DNA of 64,000 nt, taken from assembly GCA_018524345.1 (NCBI GenBank), contig JADQAZ010000003.1:716824-780823 (forward strand), given 5' to 3'. This stretch comes from Harenicola maris (GTDB lineage: Bacteria > Pseudomonadota > Alphaproteobacteria > Rhodobacterales > Rhodobacteraceae). Every line of letters begins with the position of its first letter. Positions within the stretch are counted from its first letter, which is position 1. Below are positions 34,025 to 42,817 of this stretch, piece by piece. The notes beneath the pieces are model-generated. The model saw only the letters and a list, made by a program, of their open reading frames with translations, had not been told where the DNA came from and made no database searches. The translations under genes and the position numbers were made by a program.

Positions 34025-35248
34025 ATGTCTGACCCAGTTTCCAATGCAGAGATCGAAGACGTCCTGTCTTCCATCCGCCGACTCGTTTCGCAGCGTGCGG
34101 ATGCCCCCGTTGACGCGCCCAAACCCGCCACCGAAGCCCGCGGTGCCACTCTTTCAGAGGTGAAACCCATGGCGGAGGCGCCCGCTTCGGAGCCACCTGC
34201 TTTGGTGCTGACGCCCTCTCTCCGCGTGGCTGACCCAAAGACGAAAAGCCCTGTGCGTGAAGGCGAAGAGGGCGGTTCTGCTCAAAAGGAGACAGTTTCT
34301 GACGGGCGGGACCTCGGCGAGCGCGTTGCGGGCCTAGAGGCCGCTATGGACGCAGCAGAGGGGCAGTGGGAACCTGACGGGAGCGAGGAGCAAAACCTGC
34401 CGACGGACCTTCCATGGCGGGCAGAGGCACCAAGCGCTCCGGTTAAGGTAGAGGACGCCCCTGCGGCACCAATGGCCGTGGATGTCCCTCAGGAGCCTCT
34501 GGACGCTGAAACCCTTGACACGGTTATGGGAAGCCTGTCGGCGGATGAGGAACTGCAAGACAATCAGCCTGAAGCCACAGAGGCCGCGGATATCAGTCAC
34601 GCGGATGTGGAAGTGCAAGCAGAGGTCATTGATGACATGGCCGATACTGAGGAGGCTACGCTGACAGAGGGGGAGGCCCCGGCCGAAGAACCCTTATCTC
34701 AGGTGACCCCAGCAGAAGATGCAGAGTCCTTCGTGTTTCACTCCGAACGCGCCGCGGCCTCATGGCCGGAGGAGGGGGCCGAGACGATCGATCCCGAGGT
34801 CGAAGAGGAGGACGAGTTCGGCTCTGAATCCCAAGAGCTGACCGATCCGCCTATCTCGCTGCGTCTCCACCTCATCGAGGGTTCCGTTGGCCATTCGGAT
34901 GTTGGCGCTAAGGCGATCGGCGCTGAGGTCCATCAATTTGCCGAGGCAAAGCCCGCAGGTGAACAGGTTACGGTCGAGGAATGGCAGGATGCCGATGACG
35001 AGGCGCCGATCATGTCCTCCGAAGCGGCCGCGGCAAGTTTTGAAGATGAAGAGGACGAAGAAGATCTTGATCTCTCCTTTCTCGATGAGCCTGAAGCCCT
35101 TCTTGACGAAGAAGAGCTTCGCGTAATGGTTGCCGATATCGTTCGCGAAGAGCTACGCGGCGAACTCGGCGAAAAGATCACCCATACCCTGCGCAAATTG
35201 GTTCGCCGCGAGATTGCCCGCGCCCTGTCTACCCGTGAACTGGAGTAG
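34025..35248 (+). CDS. Acidic disordered protein, PopZ-like (polar organising protein candidate)
   Basis: A 407-residue, strongly acidic protein of low complexity. Residues 8-23 (AEIEDVLSSIRRLVSQ) form a short amphipathic helix like the one that opens PopZ/DUF2497 proteins (EEILASIRRII). The last 45 residues are a basic helical tail (ELRVMVADIVREELRGELG, then RKLVRREIARAL). PopZ anchors chromosome centromeres at cell poles through an N-terminal helix, an acidic linker and C-terminal oligomerising helices. In Caulobacter and rhizobia popZ follows pcm and tolC, as here. The homology is inferred from layout and synteny. Confidence 0.55.
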   Translation: MSDPVSNAEIEDVLSSIRRLVSQRADAPVDAPKPATEARGATLSEVKPMAEAPASEPPALVLTPSLRVADPKTKSPVREGEEGGSAQKETVSDGRDLGERVAGLEAAMDAAEGQWEPDGSEEQNLPTDLPWRAEAPSAPVKVEDAPAAPMAVDVPQEPLDAETLDTVMGSLSADEELQDNQPEATEAADISHADVEVQAEVIDDMADTEEATLTEGEAPAEEPLSQVTPAEDAESFVFHSERAAASWPEEGAETIDPEVEEEDEFGSESQELTDPPISLRLHLIEGSVGHSDVGAKAIGAEVHQFAEAKPAGEQVTVEEWQDADDEAPIMSSEAAAASFEDEEDEEDLDLSFLDEPEALLDEEELRVMVADIVREELRGELGEKITHTLRKLVRREIARALSTRELE

Positions 35249-35275
35249 CGCAGCGGCCGTTCTGGGCGACCTTCG

Positions 35276-35845
35276 GTGAACACCCCAGCACATCTTATCT
35301 TCGGTGCAGCGGCCTTTGCCCGCCCCGGCGCGCCTTGGGTGACAGCTGCCGCTCTGGCGGGTGGTCTTGCCCCGGATTGCTCTCTTTATCTTATGGCCTG
35401 TTGGCACCTGTTCGTCCTGGGAACTGATCCGCAAACTGTATTCGGCCAGCTGTATTTTTCCGATTCCTGGATGCGTGTGTTCCGCGTGGACAACAGTTTC
35501 GTCCTGTGGGGCATTGGCCTCGGCGTGGCTTTGTGGCTGCGATCCGGATGGGCCATTGCCTTCACGGGAGCGGCGCTCTTGCACCTCGCCTTCGATTTTC
35601 CCCTTCACCACGATGACGGGCGTCCGCATTTTTGGCCGATCAGCGATTGGGTTTTCGAAAGCCCCTACAGCTATTGGGACAGAATGCACCATGGCCAGTT
35701 TGTCGGCCTCATTGAGGTGGGCATATGTCTGATCCTGCTGGGTTACTTGGGATATCGTTTCAAAGGAACCATGGCCCGGATCATGATTGCGATTGGCGTT
35801 ATAACACAGATCGTCCCGGGCCTGATGTGGTCAGCCATATTTTGA
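35276..35845 (+). CDS. Membrane protein of unknown function with histidine/aspartate motifs
   Basis: A 189-residue protein starting at a GTG, with four to five hydrophobic segments. It has TPAHLIFGAAAFARPG at the N-terminus, AGGLAPDCSLYL, and LHLAFDFPLHHDDGRPHF. This spacing of H and D recalls the YdjM/DUF457 membrane-bound metal-dependent hydrolase group. Related roseobacter genes are often labelled as cobalamin-related without support. It starts 27 bases after the PopZ-like gene on the same strand. No activity can be assigned. Confidence 0.6.
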   Translation: MNTPAHLIFGAAAFARPGAPWVTAAALAGGLAPDCSLYLMACWHLFVLGTDPQTVFGQLYFSDSWMRVFRVDNSFVLWGIGLGVALWLRSGWAIAFTGAALLHLAFDFPLHHDDGRPHFWPISDWVFESPYSYWDRMHHGQFVGLIEVGICLILLGYLGYRFKGTMARIMIAIGVITQIVPGLMWSAIF

Positions 35846-35861
35846 CCTGACCAAAGAAAAA

Positions 35862-35886
35862 GCAGGCCCAAAGGCCCGCTTCTTCT
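35862..35886. terminator. Shared terminator between two convergent genes
   Basis: GCAGGCCC and GGCCCGC form a short stem around AAA. Read leftward it is followed by TTTTTCTTT, and read rightward by TTCTTCT, so it can serve both flanking genes. Confidence 0.7.
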
Positions 35887-35909
35887 GTAGCAGCAAGGTA
35901 TAGCAGATT

Positions 35910-36230
35910 TTAAGCGGCTTCGGCCTGTTCCGCAGCTTGGCGGCGTTCGCTTTCTTCGCGGGACAGCGCAACAGAGGTGCGAACCCCTTTGGACACGAAT
36001 TCCATAAGGCCAGAGACAACCCGTTCGTTCGGGTCAATCCCGGCGCAGCTTAGAACTTCGCGACCATCGCGGGAGCGTGCCCAACGTGCGATCTGTTCCG
36101 GCCCGTTACCGTATTTCTTATCGTCTGCAATGGCGTCATCCAACGCGGCCAAAACAACAGCCGCAAAAAGCTTGCGTGACCGCGTTCCTTGCTCGTAGTT
36201 GAATGCTGTGCCGTCGACGAAATCGATCAT
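35910..36230 (-). CDS. DUF6280 family protein
   Basis: A 106-residue protein beginning MIDFVDGTAFNYEQGTRSRK, recognised as the DUF6280 family found next to efp in Rhodobacteraceae. It is a soluble, helical, acidic-basic protein with a single cysteine (EVLSCAGIDP) and an AEQAEAA tail. The role is unknown. It is divergent from efp with a 218-base spacer, in which promoters for both genes must lie. Confidence 0.8.
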   Translation of the reverse strand: MIDFVDGTAFNYEQGTRSRKLFAAVVLAALDDAIADDKKYGNGPEQIARWARSRDGREVLSCAGIDPNERVVSGLMEFVSKGVRTSVALSREESERRQAAEQAEAA

Positions 36231-36448
36231 CAGTTTTCCTTTTTGTTTTTCTTACTTGTCTTTCGGGCGTGGCGCCGAATATGGATTGTTTTTCCTGATT
36301 CGGGGGTGCAACTTTTGCATGGCACCCATGCTCGCACTGCATATCTCTGTCTCTTGTGACACTGTATCTAGTTTGCTTGCCAGGCCCAAGTGGCCAAGAT
36401 ATAGGTCTGTCCAACTTTTTATCAACCTTTTGACATGGTTTTGACACA

Positions 36449-37012
36449 ATGGCGAAGATCAACGGAAACGAAATACGGCCGGGTAACATCCTGGAACACA
36501 ACGATGGCCTTTGGGTTGCCGTAAAGGTGGACCACGTAAAGCCAGGGAAGGGCGGCGCATTTGCCCAGGTCGAGATGAAAAACCTGCGCAACGGGTCCAA
36601 GCTTAACGAACGCTTCCGCTCTGCTGACAAAGTGGAAAAGGTTCGGCTGGAGCAAAAGGACCAGCAGTTTCTATATGAAAACGACGGCATGCTCGTGTTT
36701 ATGGACAACGAATCTTACGAACAGATTGAGCTTCCTGCCGATATTCTCGGAGAACGCCGTCCTTTTCTGCAAGATGGTATGACAATTCAAATCGAATACC
36801 ACGAAGAAGAGGCGCTCAACGCAACCGTCCCGCAGAAGGTCACCTGCAAGGTTGTGGAGACCGAGCCAGTGGTGAAGGGGCAGACAGCCGCAAACAGCTT
36901 TAAGCCCGCCCTTTTGGACAATGGCGTCAAGGTCATGGTGCCGCCCTTCGTCGGGCAGGACGAGGATATCATCGTCAACACCGAGACAATGGAATACGCC
37001 GAGCGCGCTTAA
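36449..37012 (+). CDS. efp: Elongation factor P
   Basis: A 187-residue translation factor that relieves ribosome stalling at polyproline stretches. The three beta-barrel domains are complete. The modifiable tip residue is K34 in [10 protein letters not shown], the lysine form that in many bacteria is beta-lysylated by EpmA; whether it is modified here is unknown. The C-terminus [17 protein letters not shown] is standard. Single gene, convergent with ygfZ. Confidence 0.97.
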   Translation: MAKINGNEIRPGNILEHNDGLWVAVKVDHVKPGKGGAFAQVEMKNLRNGSKLNERFRSADKVEKVRLEQKDQQFLYENDGMLVFMDNESYEQIELPADILGERRPFLQDGMTIQIEYHEEEALNATVPQKVTCKVVETEPVVKGQTAANSFKPALLDNGVKVMVPPFVGQDEDIIVNTETMEYAERA

Positions 37013-37025
37013 TCGCGCCTTGTCT

Positions 37026-37760
37026 CTACTTACGAGTGACGGCGGCATCCCCCGCCGTCATCTCCCCCACCGCACGATCAAACCGCAAATAGGCAATCCC
37101 TGCGCCGCCAGCTTGGGTGTACAGGGTGCCAGCGGGCTTTTCCCCGGCAGTGATCACGGTGCCAATCGGGGCCTCTCCTTGAACCTTCACAGGAGCGAGG
37201 CCCTTTTTCAGCTCCGTCTTGTGTTTCATCCGCGCTGTCACCTCTTGGCCGACGTAGCAGCCCTTGCGAAAATCCACACCGTGCAGGGCCTCAAAACCCG
37301 CTTCCAAGATGTAGGTCTCGTTCGGGACAAGCTCGACCCCGGTCATAGGTATAAGGTGCTCAACACGCAGCTGGTCCCAGTCGCTGCCATCATCGCCGGC
37401 CTCTGCGCCATAGCGGCGCCAGCCTAGGGCAGGGTGGCGTGGGTCCTGCAAATCGCCATCCCCGGCGGGGCCGGTTCCGCGAAACACCTTGAGGTCACTC
37501 ACCTCGATCTGCACATCCGCACGCAGACGATACATCATCAACCGTTTGGCCAGACCTTCAGCAAGGCTCGCATCCACGTCGATCAAAGTATCCTCCGCAC
37601 GGTTCAGGATGAAAAAGTCGGCAAGATACTTACCCTGCGGTGTTAACAGCGCGGCATAAATCAGGCCGGAATCCGTGGATTGGACATCATTTGTAACCAA
37701 TCCCTGCAGGAAACTCTGCCGATCGGCGCCAGTTAGTTTCAAAATGGTGCGATCCGTCAT
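37026..37760 (-). CDS. ygfZ: YgfZ/GcvT-like folate-binding protein (Fe-S cluster assembly)
   Basis: A 244-residue paralogue of GcvT that binds tetrahydrofolate and helps maintain Fe-S enzymes such as MiaB. The diagnostic motif, with its conserved cysteine, is RKGCYVGQEVTARMKHK in the middle of the protein. The N-terminus (ILKLTGADRQSFLQGLVTND) also matches. It is convergent with efp (13-base gap) and divergent from the glycosyltransferase. Confidence 0.9.
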   Translation of the reverse strand: MTDRTILKLTGADRQSFLQGLVTNDVQSTDSGLIYAALLTPQGKYLADFFILNRAEDTLIDVDASLAEGLAKRLMMYRLRADVQIEVSDLKVFRGTGPAGDGDLQDPRHPALGWRRYGAEAGDDGSDWDQLRVEHLIPMTGVELVPNETYILEAGFEALHGVDFRKGCYVGQEVTARMKHKTELKKGLAPVKVQGEAPIGTVITAGEKPAGTLYTQAGGAGIAYLRFDRAVGEMTAGDAAVTRK

Positions 37761-37824
37761 TTTTCACTCCCGATAAAGCGTCTTGAGACATATAGAGGCT
37801 GAAACCAGAAGCAAAAGGCCTGTA

Positions 37825-38514
37825 ATGACCGCCCCGCTCTCCATCGTGATCCCGACCCTCAACGCCGCGCCGCAACTGGCCGCCTGTCTGCAGGGGCTGG
37901 TCGAGGGCGCGAGCGAGGGTTTGGTGGCCGAGCTGATCATCAGCGACGGCGGCTCTGACGACGATGTGGCCGAATTGACCGAACTGGTTGGCGGCACTTT
38001 CATCAGTGGCCCACGAAGCAGGGGAGGGCAGCTTGCCCGCGGCGCAGAGGCCGCACGGGGGCAATGGATCCTGTTCCTGCATGCCGATAGTCACCTGCCA
38101 GCGAACTGGCCAGAGGCGCTACAGGACGCCATGGCGGAGGGCACGGACAGGGCTTGGTATTTCCGGCTCAGCTTCCGCTCCAAGGGGCTCGGCGGCGCTT
38201 TTGTTTCCGGCTGGGCGAACCTGCGTTCGCGCCTGTTTGGCCTGCCTTACGGAGATCAGGGGCTTTTGATCCCGGCGGCGCTTTATGAAAAGGTGGGCGG
38301 CCATAAGGATCTGCCGCTGATGGAGGATGTCGCAATCGCCCGCGCCCTTCGTGGACGGCTCGCGATGCTGCCAATGACCCTCTCCACCAGCGCTGAGCGA
38401 TATGAGAGAGAAGGCTGGATACGGCGCGGTGCGCGCAATCTTTGGACGCTGTCCCGCTATCTGTTGGGGGCCGATCCGCAAAAGCTCGCCCTGCGTTATT
38501 CGCGCACCGATTGA
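37825..38514 (+). CDS. Family 2 glycosyltransferase (TIGR04283 type)
   Basis: A 229-residue GT-A fold enzyme from the ATG at 37825; a 37783 start adds 14 unlikely residues. The N-terminus APLSIVIPTLNAAPQLAACL and the IISDGGSDDDV donor site are typical, followed by FLHADSHLP for the DxD-equivalent. The small size and the FGLPYGDQGLLIPAALYEKVGG block match TIGR04283, a group often near rSAM/selenodomain genes and in arsenosugar pathways. No such neighbours are seen. Its 3' end overlaps the convergent exporter gene by 19 bases. Confidence 0.85.
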   Translation: MTAPLSIVIPTLNAAPQLAACLQGLVEGASEGLVAELIISDGGSDDDVAELTELVGGTFISGPRSRGGQLARGAEAARGQWILFLHADSHLPANWPEALQDAMAEGTDRAWYFRLSFRSKGLGGAFVSGWANLRSRLFGLPYGDQGLLIPAALYEKVGGHKDLPLMEDVAIARALRGRLAMLPMTLSTSAERYEREGWIRRGARNLWTLSRYLLGADPQKLALRYSRTD

Positions 38515-40244
38515 TCCGTGAACTGCAGGGCGTTGAGCTGTGCGTAAACGCCATCCCGCGCCATCAGTTCGCTGTGGGTGCCTTCCTCCACAATGCGGCC
38601 CGCATCCATAACCACAATCTTATCCGCTGCACGAATGGTCGACAGACGGTGCGCAATGACAAGCGTGGTGCGCCCTTGGCTGAGCTTCAGCAGGGCTTCC
38701 TGCACCAGGGCCTCGGAGCTGGCATCAAGGGCCGATGTGGCCTCATCCAGCAACAGGTAGGGCGTGTCTCGCAGGATGGCGCGGGCAATGGCGATACGCT
38801 GACGTTGTCCGCCCGAAAGGTTCGATCCGCGCGGTCCCGCAGGGCTGTCGATGCCAAGGGGCATATCCGCAAGGAAGGGCGTGACATGGGCGGCGTCTAG
38901 GGCGGCTTGCAGGCGTTCCTCACTTGCAAGGCTGCCAAGCAGGATGTTCTCGCGCAGGGTATCGTCAAACAAAAGCGCTTCTTGACTGACGACAGAGAAT
39001 TGCGCGCGCAGATCATTGATGGACAGGTCCGCCAGAGCAGTATCGCCGAGGCTGATCGCCCCCGAAGTAGGATCAACCAAGCGCGTCAACAGGTTGAAAA
39101 CGGTGCTTTTCCCGGCGCCGGACGGGCCGACAAGAGCCACCATCTGGCCGGGCTCTGCGGAAAGGTTGAGGCCACGTAAAACCGGTTGATCACCATAGGA
39201 AAGATGAACGTCATCAAAGGCCAGCCTGCCGGGCTGCAATGGCTTGGGCGCGGCAGGGCTTTTGATTGCGGGTTCAAGTTCGAACAGGCTCCGCAGGCGC
39301 CCAATCGATATTCCGGCCGACTGCCAAACGCCGCTGACCTGTCCCAAACGGCGCATGGGTTCAAAGGCGAGGGCCATCGCGGTGAAAAAGCTCATGAACT
39401 CGCCAACCGTCTTGTCACCCTGAATGATCTCGCGGCCGCCAAAGACCAGAACGGCAAAGAAGCCGATCCCGCTCATCACATCGATCAGGGCCGGGATCAG
39501 GGCCTTGCCTGTGGTCGAGCGCGTCTCCAGCTTGGCTTTGCGGGCGGCGATCTGTCCGAAACGGCGGGCTTGATAGGCCTCCAGAGTGTTAAGTTTGATG
39601 GCGTTGATGCCATGAAACATCTCATCCAGCCGCACAGACAGATCAGCGGCAACCTGACGGTCATCCGTCGCGGTGCGCCGCACGAAGGACTGCACCAGCA
39701 GGGTGGGGGCAACCAAAAGAGGCGTTCCGATCAGGGCGATCAGCGTCCATTGCCAGTCGATCCAGATCACCACCGCAAGCAGGCTGATCAAGGCCACGAA
39801 ATCACGACCCGCACCTGTGATCACCACGTTGGAGACCTCGCGCACCGCAAGGGTGTCGCCATTTACTCGTTCGATCAAAGTGCCGGGGGGGTGGGTCTGA
39901 TGAAAGCTGGTATCCAGCGTCATGAGGTGACCGACAAGGCTCTGTTTGATGGATCGTATGGTCTGCGCCGAAACATGACCAAGAAGGAGCTTTTGCCCGA
40001 CGCTGGTGCCCGCACGCACCAGAAAAATCCCAAGAATGACACCGCCCACCCACCAGAGGGCAGTGCTGTTTCCTTCAATGAAAACAGTGTCGAACATCGG
40101 TTTCATCATGTAACTGAGCAGGCCCAGCATCGACCCCTCAAGCGCCATAAAGAAGCCGGCGACAAGAATAAGCCAAAGGTGGCGCCGCATAAATCTGCGC
40201 CAAAGCCAACCGAACATAGGCTTGCGGGTTTCTTTCGTTTTCAC
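38496..40244 (-). CDS. ABC exporter, fused membrane and ATPase domains (MsbA-like)
   Basis: A 582-residue half-transporter. Residues of about 25-310 form six transmembrane helices, and the rest is the ATPase: Walker A in ALVGPSGAGKSTVFN, signature SNLSGGQRQRIAIARA and Walker B in PYLLLDEATSALDAS. This architecture covers MsbA lipid flippases and multidrug exporters. The membrane part has the GTLIERVNGDTLAVREV coupling region. It is the downstream partner of the phosphatase (4-base overlap), so the pair may act on a lipid or envelope substrate; that is inference. Confidence 0.88.
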   Translation of the reverse strand: MKTKETRKPMFGWLWRRFMRRHLWLILVAGFFMALEGSMLGLLSYMMKPMFDTVFIEGNSTALWWVGGVILGIFLVRAGTSVGQKLLLGHVSAQTIRSIKQSLVGHLMTLDTSFHQTHPPGTLIERVNGDTLAVREVSNVVITGAGRDFVALISLLAVVIWIDWQWTLIALIGTPLLVAPTLLVQSFVRRTATDDRQVAADLSVRLDEMFHGINAIKLNTLEAYQARRFGQIAARKAKLETRSTTGKALIPALIDVMSGIGFFAVLVFGGREIIQGDKTVGEFMSFFTAMALAFEPMRRLGQVSGVWQSAGISIGRLRSLFELEPAIKSPAAPKPLQPGRLAFDDVHLSYGDQPVLRGLNLSAEPGQMVALVGPSGAGKSTVFNLLTRLVDPTSGAISLGDTALADLSINDLRAQFSVVSQEALLFDDTLRENILLGSLASEERLQAALDAAHVTPFLADMPLGIDSPAGPRGSNLSGGQRQRIAIARAILRDTPYLLLDEATSALDASSEALVQEALLKLSQGRTTLVIAHRLSTIRAADKIVVMDAGRIVEEGTHSELMARDGVYAQLNALQFTDQSVRE

Positions 40245-40930
40245 AGCGGAATCCGCCGACCGTCGTCAAACCCGTTGCGGACGGCTTGGCCGTCATATTC
40301 GGTGTCGAACCAATCGCGGAGCTCGATATGGCCGTGTTTCAGACGTTCCTCATAAAGATCGAGGATGTAGTCGCAAACGCCGGTTTTTGAGGACTTGATG
40401 TGCAGATAGCGGAAGCTCAACTGTTTCTTTGCTTCGGCAACAGACTTCTTTTCCACCGCAATTTGATAGATCGCCGAGGCCAACCCCGCCCGGTCCGCAC
40501 CGGACTTGCAATGCAGCACGAAGGGCTTCGGCAGGGTGGTCAGCGTATCAATCAAATGCAGCATCTCCTCACGCGTGGCGGGCCGTCTGGCGTAGATTTT
40601 GCAGATCACCAGATCAAGGCCCAGCTTTTCGCAGGCCTCTTTTTCGAACAACCAGTGGCTTTGCTGTTCCGCGCCGCGCAGGTTTAACACGGTGCGAATG
40701 CCCATCTCATGGTACTTTTCCAACCTTTTGGGGCTGGGATGGTTCGAGCGGTAGACCCCGTCAGCAACCTTGTAAAAGTTCGTCCAAAGCACGCGCAAAA
40801 ACGCGTGATCAAAAATCTGGAAATGCCACCACGCGCCACGTCGGCCTTGCGGGGTAGAGATATCATCGCCAAAAGACTTGCGGATGGACCGCTCCCAGCT
40901 TTTTAGCTTCTTGTGCAGAGTTTCAAGCAT
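40241..40930 (-). CDS. Tyrosine/dual-specificity phosphatase family protein
   Basis: A 229-residue cysteine phosphatase. The active-site P-loop is LHCKSGADRAGLAS, i.e. HC-x5-R with the catalytic cysteine. Earlier are VYRSNHPSPKRLEKYHEMG and TVLNLRGAE, as in bacterial PTP-like proteins of the DSP group. It could dephosphorylate proteins, lipids or lipid A intermediates. Encoded just before the MsbA-like exporter with a 4-base overlap. The C-terminal region is basic and probably peripheral to the membrane. Confidence 0.85.
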   Translation of the reverse strand: MLETLHKKLKSWERSIRKSFGDDISTPQGRRGAWWHFQIFDHAFLRVLWTNFYKVADGVYRSNHPSPKRLEKYHEMGIRTVLNLRGAEQQSHWLFEKEACEKLGLDLVICKIYARRPATREEMLHLIDTLTTLPKPFVLHCKSGADRAGLASAIYQIAVEKKSVAEAKKQLSFRYLHIKSSKTGVCDYILDLYEERLKHGHIELRDWFDTEYDGQAVRNGFDDGRRIPL

Positions 40931-41063
40931 AACGGCCCATGCGCTGTGGCGATTGATTTCGTGACTTAATCATGTGAGGGGCCCAAGTCCAGTCGGCGGG
41001 GCGATTGACGCCGGGTTTGCTCCGGCATAGGCATTGCTAAATTCCAACAAAGGTTTGCCCCCC

Positions 41064-42254
41064 ATGTCCCTGTCCAATGGCCGTTCCTACCTTGCGATCC
41101 CCGGTCCTTCCGTCATGCCCGATGCTGTTTTGCAGGCCATGCACAGGGCCGCGCCGAATATCTATTCGGGCGAGTTGCCCGACATGATGCCCGGCATTGT
41201 GGCGGACCTGAAGCGTGTCGCGCGGACCGAGCATAGTGTCGCGATCTATATCGGGAACGGTCATGCGGTCTGGGAGGCTGCCTTGGCCAATACCCTCAGC
41301 CGCGGAGACCGCGTCTTGATGCCGGGCACTGGGAGCTTCGGGCACGGTTGGGCCGACCTTGCCGAGCGTTTGCACATCACTGTGGATCGGATCGATTTCG
41401 GCAAGCACCAGCCGGTCAACCTTGATACCCTGCGCGGTGCCCTGGCCAAGGACACAGAGCACACCATCAAGGCAATTCTGGCCGTTCATACGGATACATC
41501 CACCAGTATCAAAAATGATATCAAGGGAATGCGCGCCGTTCTTGATGACCTGAACCACCCCGCTTTGCTAATGGTCGACTGCATGGCGTCCCTTGGCTGT
41601 GACCCTTTCGAAATGGACGCATGGGGCGCTGATGTGATGACGGCAGGCAGCCAAAAGGGCTTGATGACACCGCCCGGCCTTGGCTTTGTCTTCTTCAACG
41701 ACCGCGCCGATCTGGCGCGCGAGACGGCCGACCTGGCCAGCAGCTATTGGGATTGGCGCCCGCGTGCGAACCCGGAGTTCTTCTATCAATTCTCCTGCGG
41801 AACCGCGCCGACGCATCATTTCTACGGTCTGCGCGCCGCGCTCGATATCATTCATGGCGAGGGCATCGAGAATGTCTGGACGCGCCATCACAGGCTCGCT
41901 CAATCCGTCTGGGCCGCAGCCGAGGCTTGGGGCAAGGGCGGCTCTATGGCTTTGAACGTGTCTGATCCGGTCTATCGCAGCCACTCGGTCACCACGCTTT
42001 CGCTCGGCGGTTCCACAGCGGATGATTTGCAAAACTGGATCACGGAAAACACAGGCGTGACCCTGGGCATCGGCCTTGGCATGGCCGAGGGACGGCATGT
42101 GTCACCGGGGCATTTCCGCATCGGACATATGGGGCATGTGAATGCGCATATGGTTCTTGGGATGCTTGGTTCGATCGATCTTGCGCTGAAGGCCTTGGGC
42201 GTCGATCACGGGGCGGGCGCGGTTGAGGCCGCGACCCGGTCGCTCGCCGGTTAA
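41064..42254 (+). CDS. Class V aminotransferase (serine-glyoxylate aminotransferase-like)
   Basis: A 396-residue PLP enzyme from the ATG at 41064; an upstream TTG at 41034 is less likely. The N-terminus has the AGT-family IPGPSVMPDAVLQAMHRAAPN. Residues around YIGNGHAVWEAAL contact PLP, and the Schiff-base lysine is in TAGSQKGLMTPPGLGF. It resembles serine-glyoxylate and alanine-glyoxylate aminotransferases of one-carbon and photorespiratory-type metabolism. Monocistronic and convergent with a small membrane gene, overlapping it by 4 bases. Confidence 0.88.
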   Translation: MSLSNGRSYLAIPGPSVMPDAVLQAMHRAAPNIYSGELPDMMPGIVADLKRVARTEHSVAIYIGNGHAVWEAALANTLSRGDRVLMPGTGSFGHGWADLAERLHITVDRIDFGKHQPVNLDTLRGALAKDTEHTIKAILAVHTDTSTSIKNDIKGMRAVLDDLNHPALLMVDCMASLGCDPFEMDAWGADVMTAGSQKGLMTPPGLGFVFFNDRADLARETADLASSYWDWRPRANPEFFYQFSCGTAPTHHFYGLRAALDIIHGEGIENVWTRHHRLAQSVWAAAEAWGKGGSMALNVSDPVYRSHSVTTLSLGGSTADDLQNWITENTGVTLGIGLGMAEGRHVSPGHFRIGHMGHVNAHMVLGMLGSIDLALKALGVDHGAGAVEAATRSLAG

Positions 42255-42436
42255 CGCGACGGCTTTGGTCGGAGCAGTTGGATCAGGCTGTCCAGCGCCC
42301 CGACGACGAGGGCAAGCGCAAGATACCCCCAAGCGGCGGCGATCATAAAGAACGCCATGAACAAAACCGCACCGGTCATGACAAAGAAGGGGAGGGTGTA
42401 ATTTTCCACGCTGCGGATCACCCGTTCCTGCGGCAT
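42251..42436 (-). CDS. Small two-helix membrane protein
   Basis: A 61-residue protein from the ATG at 42434-42436 (AAAGGAG just upstream on that strand). It has two adjacent hydrophobic segments and an arginine-rich end (LLRPKPSR). No family could be named; similar short proteins occur in roseobacters. Convergent with and overlapping the aminotransferase 3' end by 4 bases. Confidence 0.6.
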   Translation of the reverse strand: MPQERVIRSVENYTLPFFVMTGAVLFMAFFMIAAAWGYLALALVVGALDSLIQLLRPKPSR

Positions 42437-42574
42437 CTGCTTTCTCCTTTCGTCTGACCGATGCAAGGTAACCTAGCAAAAAGTGCGTTCTTGTCCCATC
42501 ACAACTCCGTTTACCTTGCAAACTCGGCCGACGCTCCCCACATGACAATCATTCGCAACACCCGGGAGGGGAAC

Positions 42575-42736
42575 ATGATCCTTAGTCGTCGTTTGTTTCT
42601 GGGCACTGTTGGTGCCGCATTTGGAGCCCGCGCTTTGCCCGTGGTTCAGGGGCCGGCAGGCCGCCGCATTCTGACCCTTGTCCGCGACAAGGCCGCTGGC
42701 GGCATGCGCGCGGTGGAGCGTGTGGTCTACCACTAA
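42575..42736 (+). CDS. Very small exported protein with twin-arginine-like signal
   Basis: A 53-residue protein with GGGAGGGG five bases before the ATG. It opens MILSRRLFLGTVGAAFGARA, where SRRLFLG is close to the S/T-RR-x-F-L-K twin-arginine motif. The remaining 30 residues are basic (RRILTLVRDK, GGMRAVERVVYH). If exported, the mature peptide would be tiny. Too short for family assignment. The strong ribosome-binding site makes it more likely to be real than chance. Confidence 0.5.
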   Translation: MILSRRLFLGTVGAAFGARALPVVQGPAGRRILTLVRDKAAGGMRAVERVVYH

Positions 42737-42817
42737 CCTCCCTTTTGCGATGGGGCGCTTGCGCCGCGGGGCAGGGGCGGTATTCTCCGCCCGACCTCAT
42801 AACGCGAGCGAGCCAAA

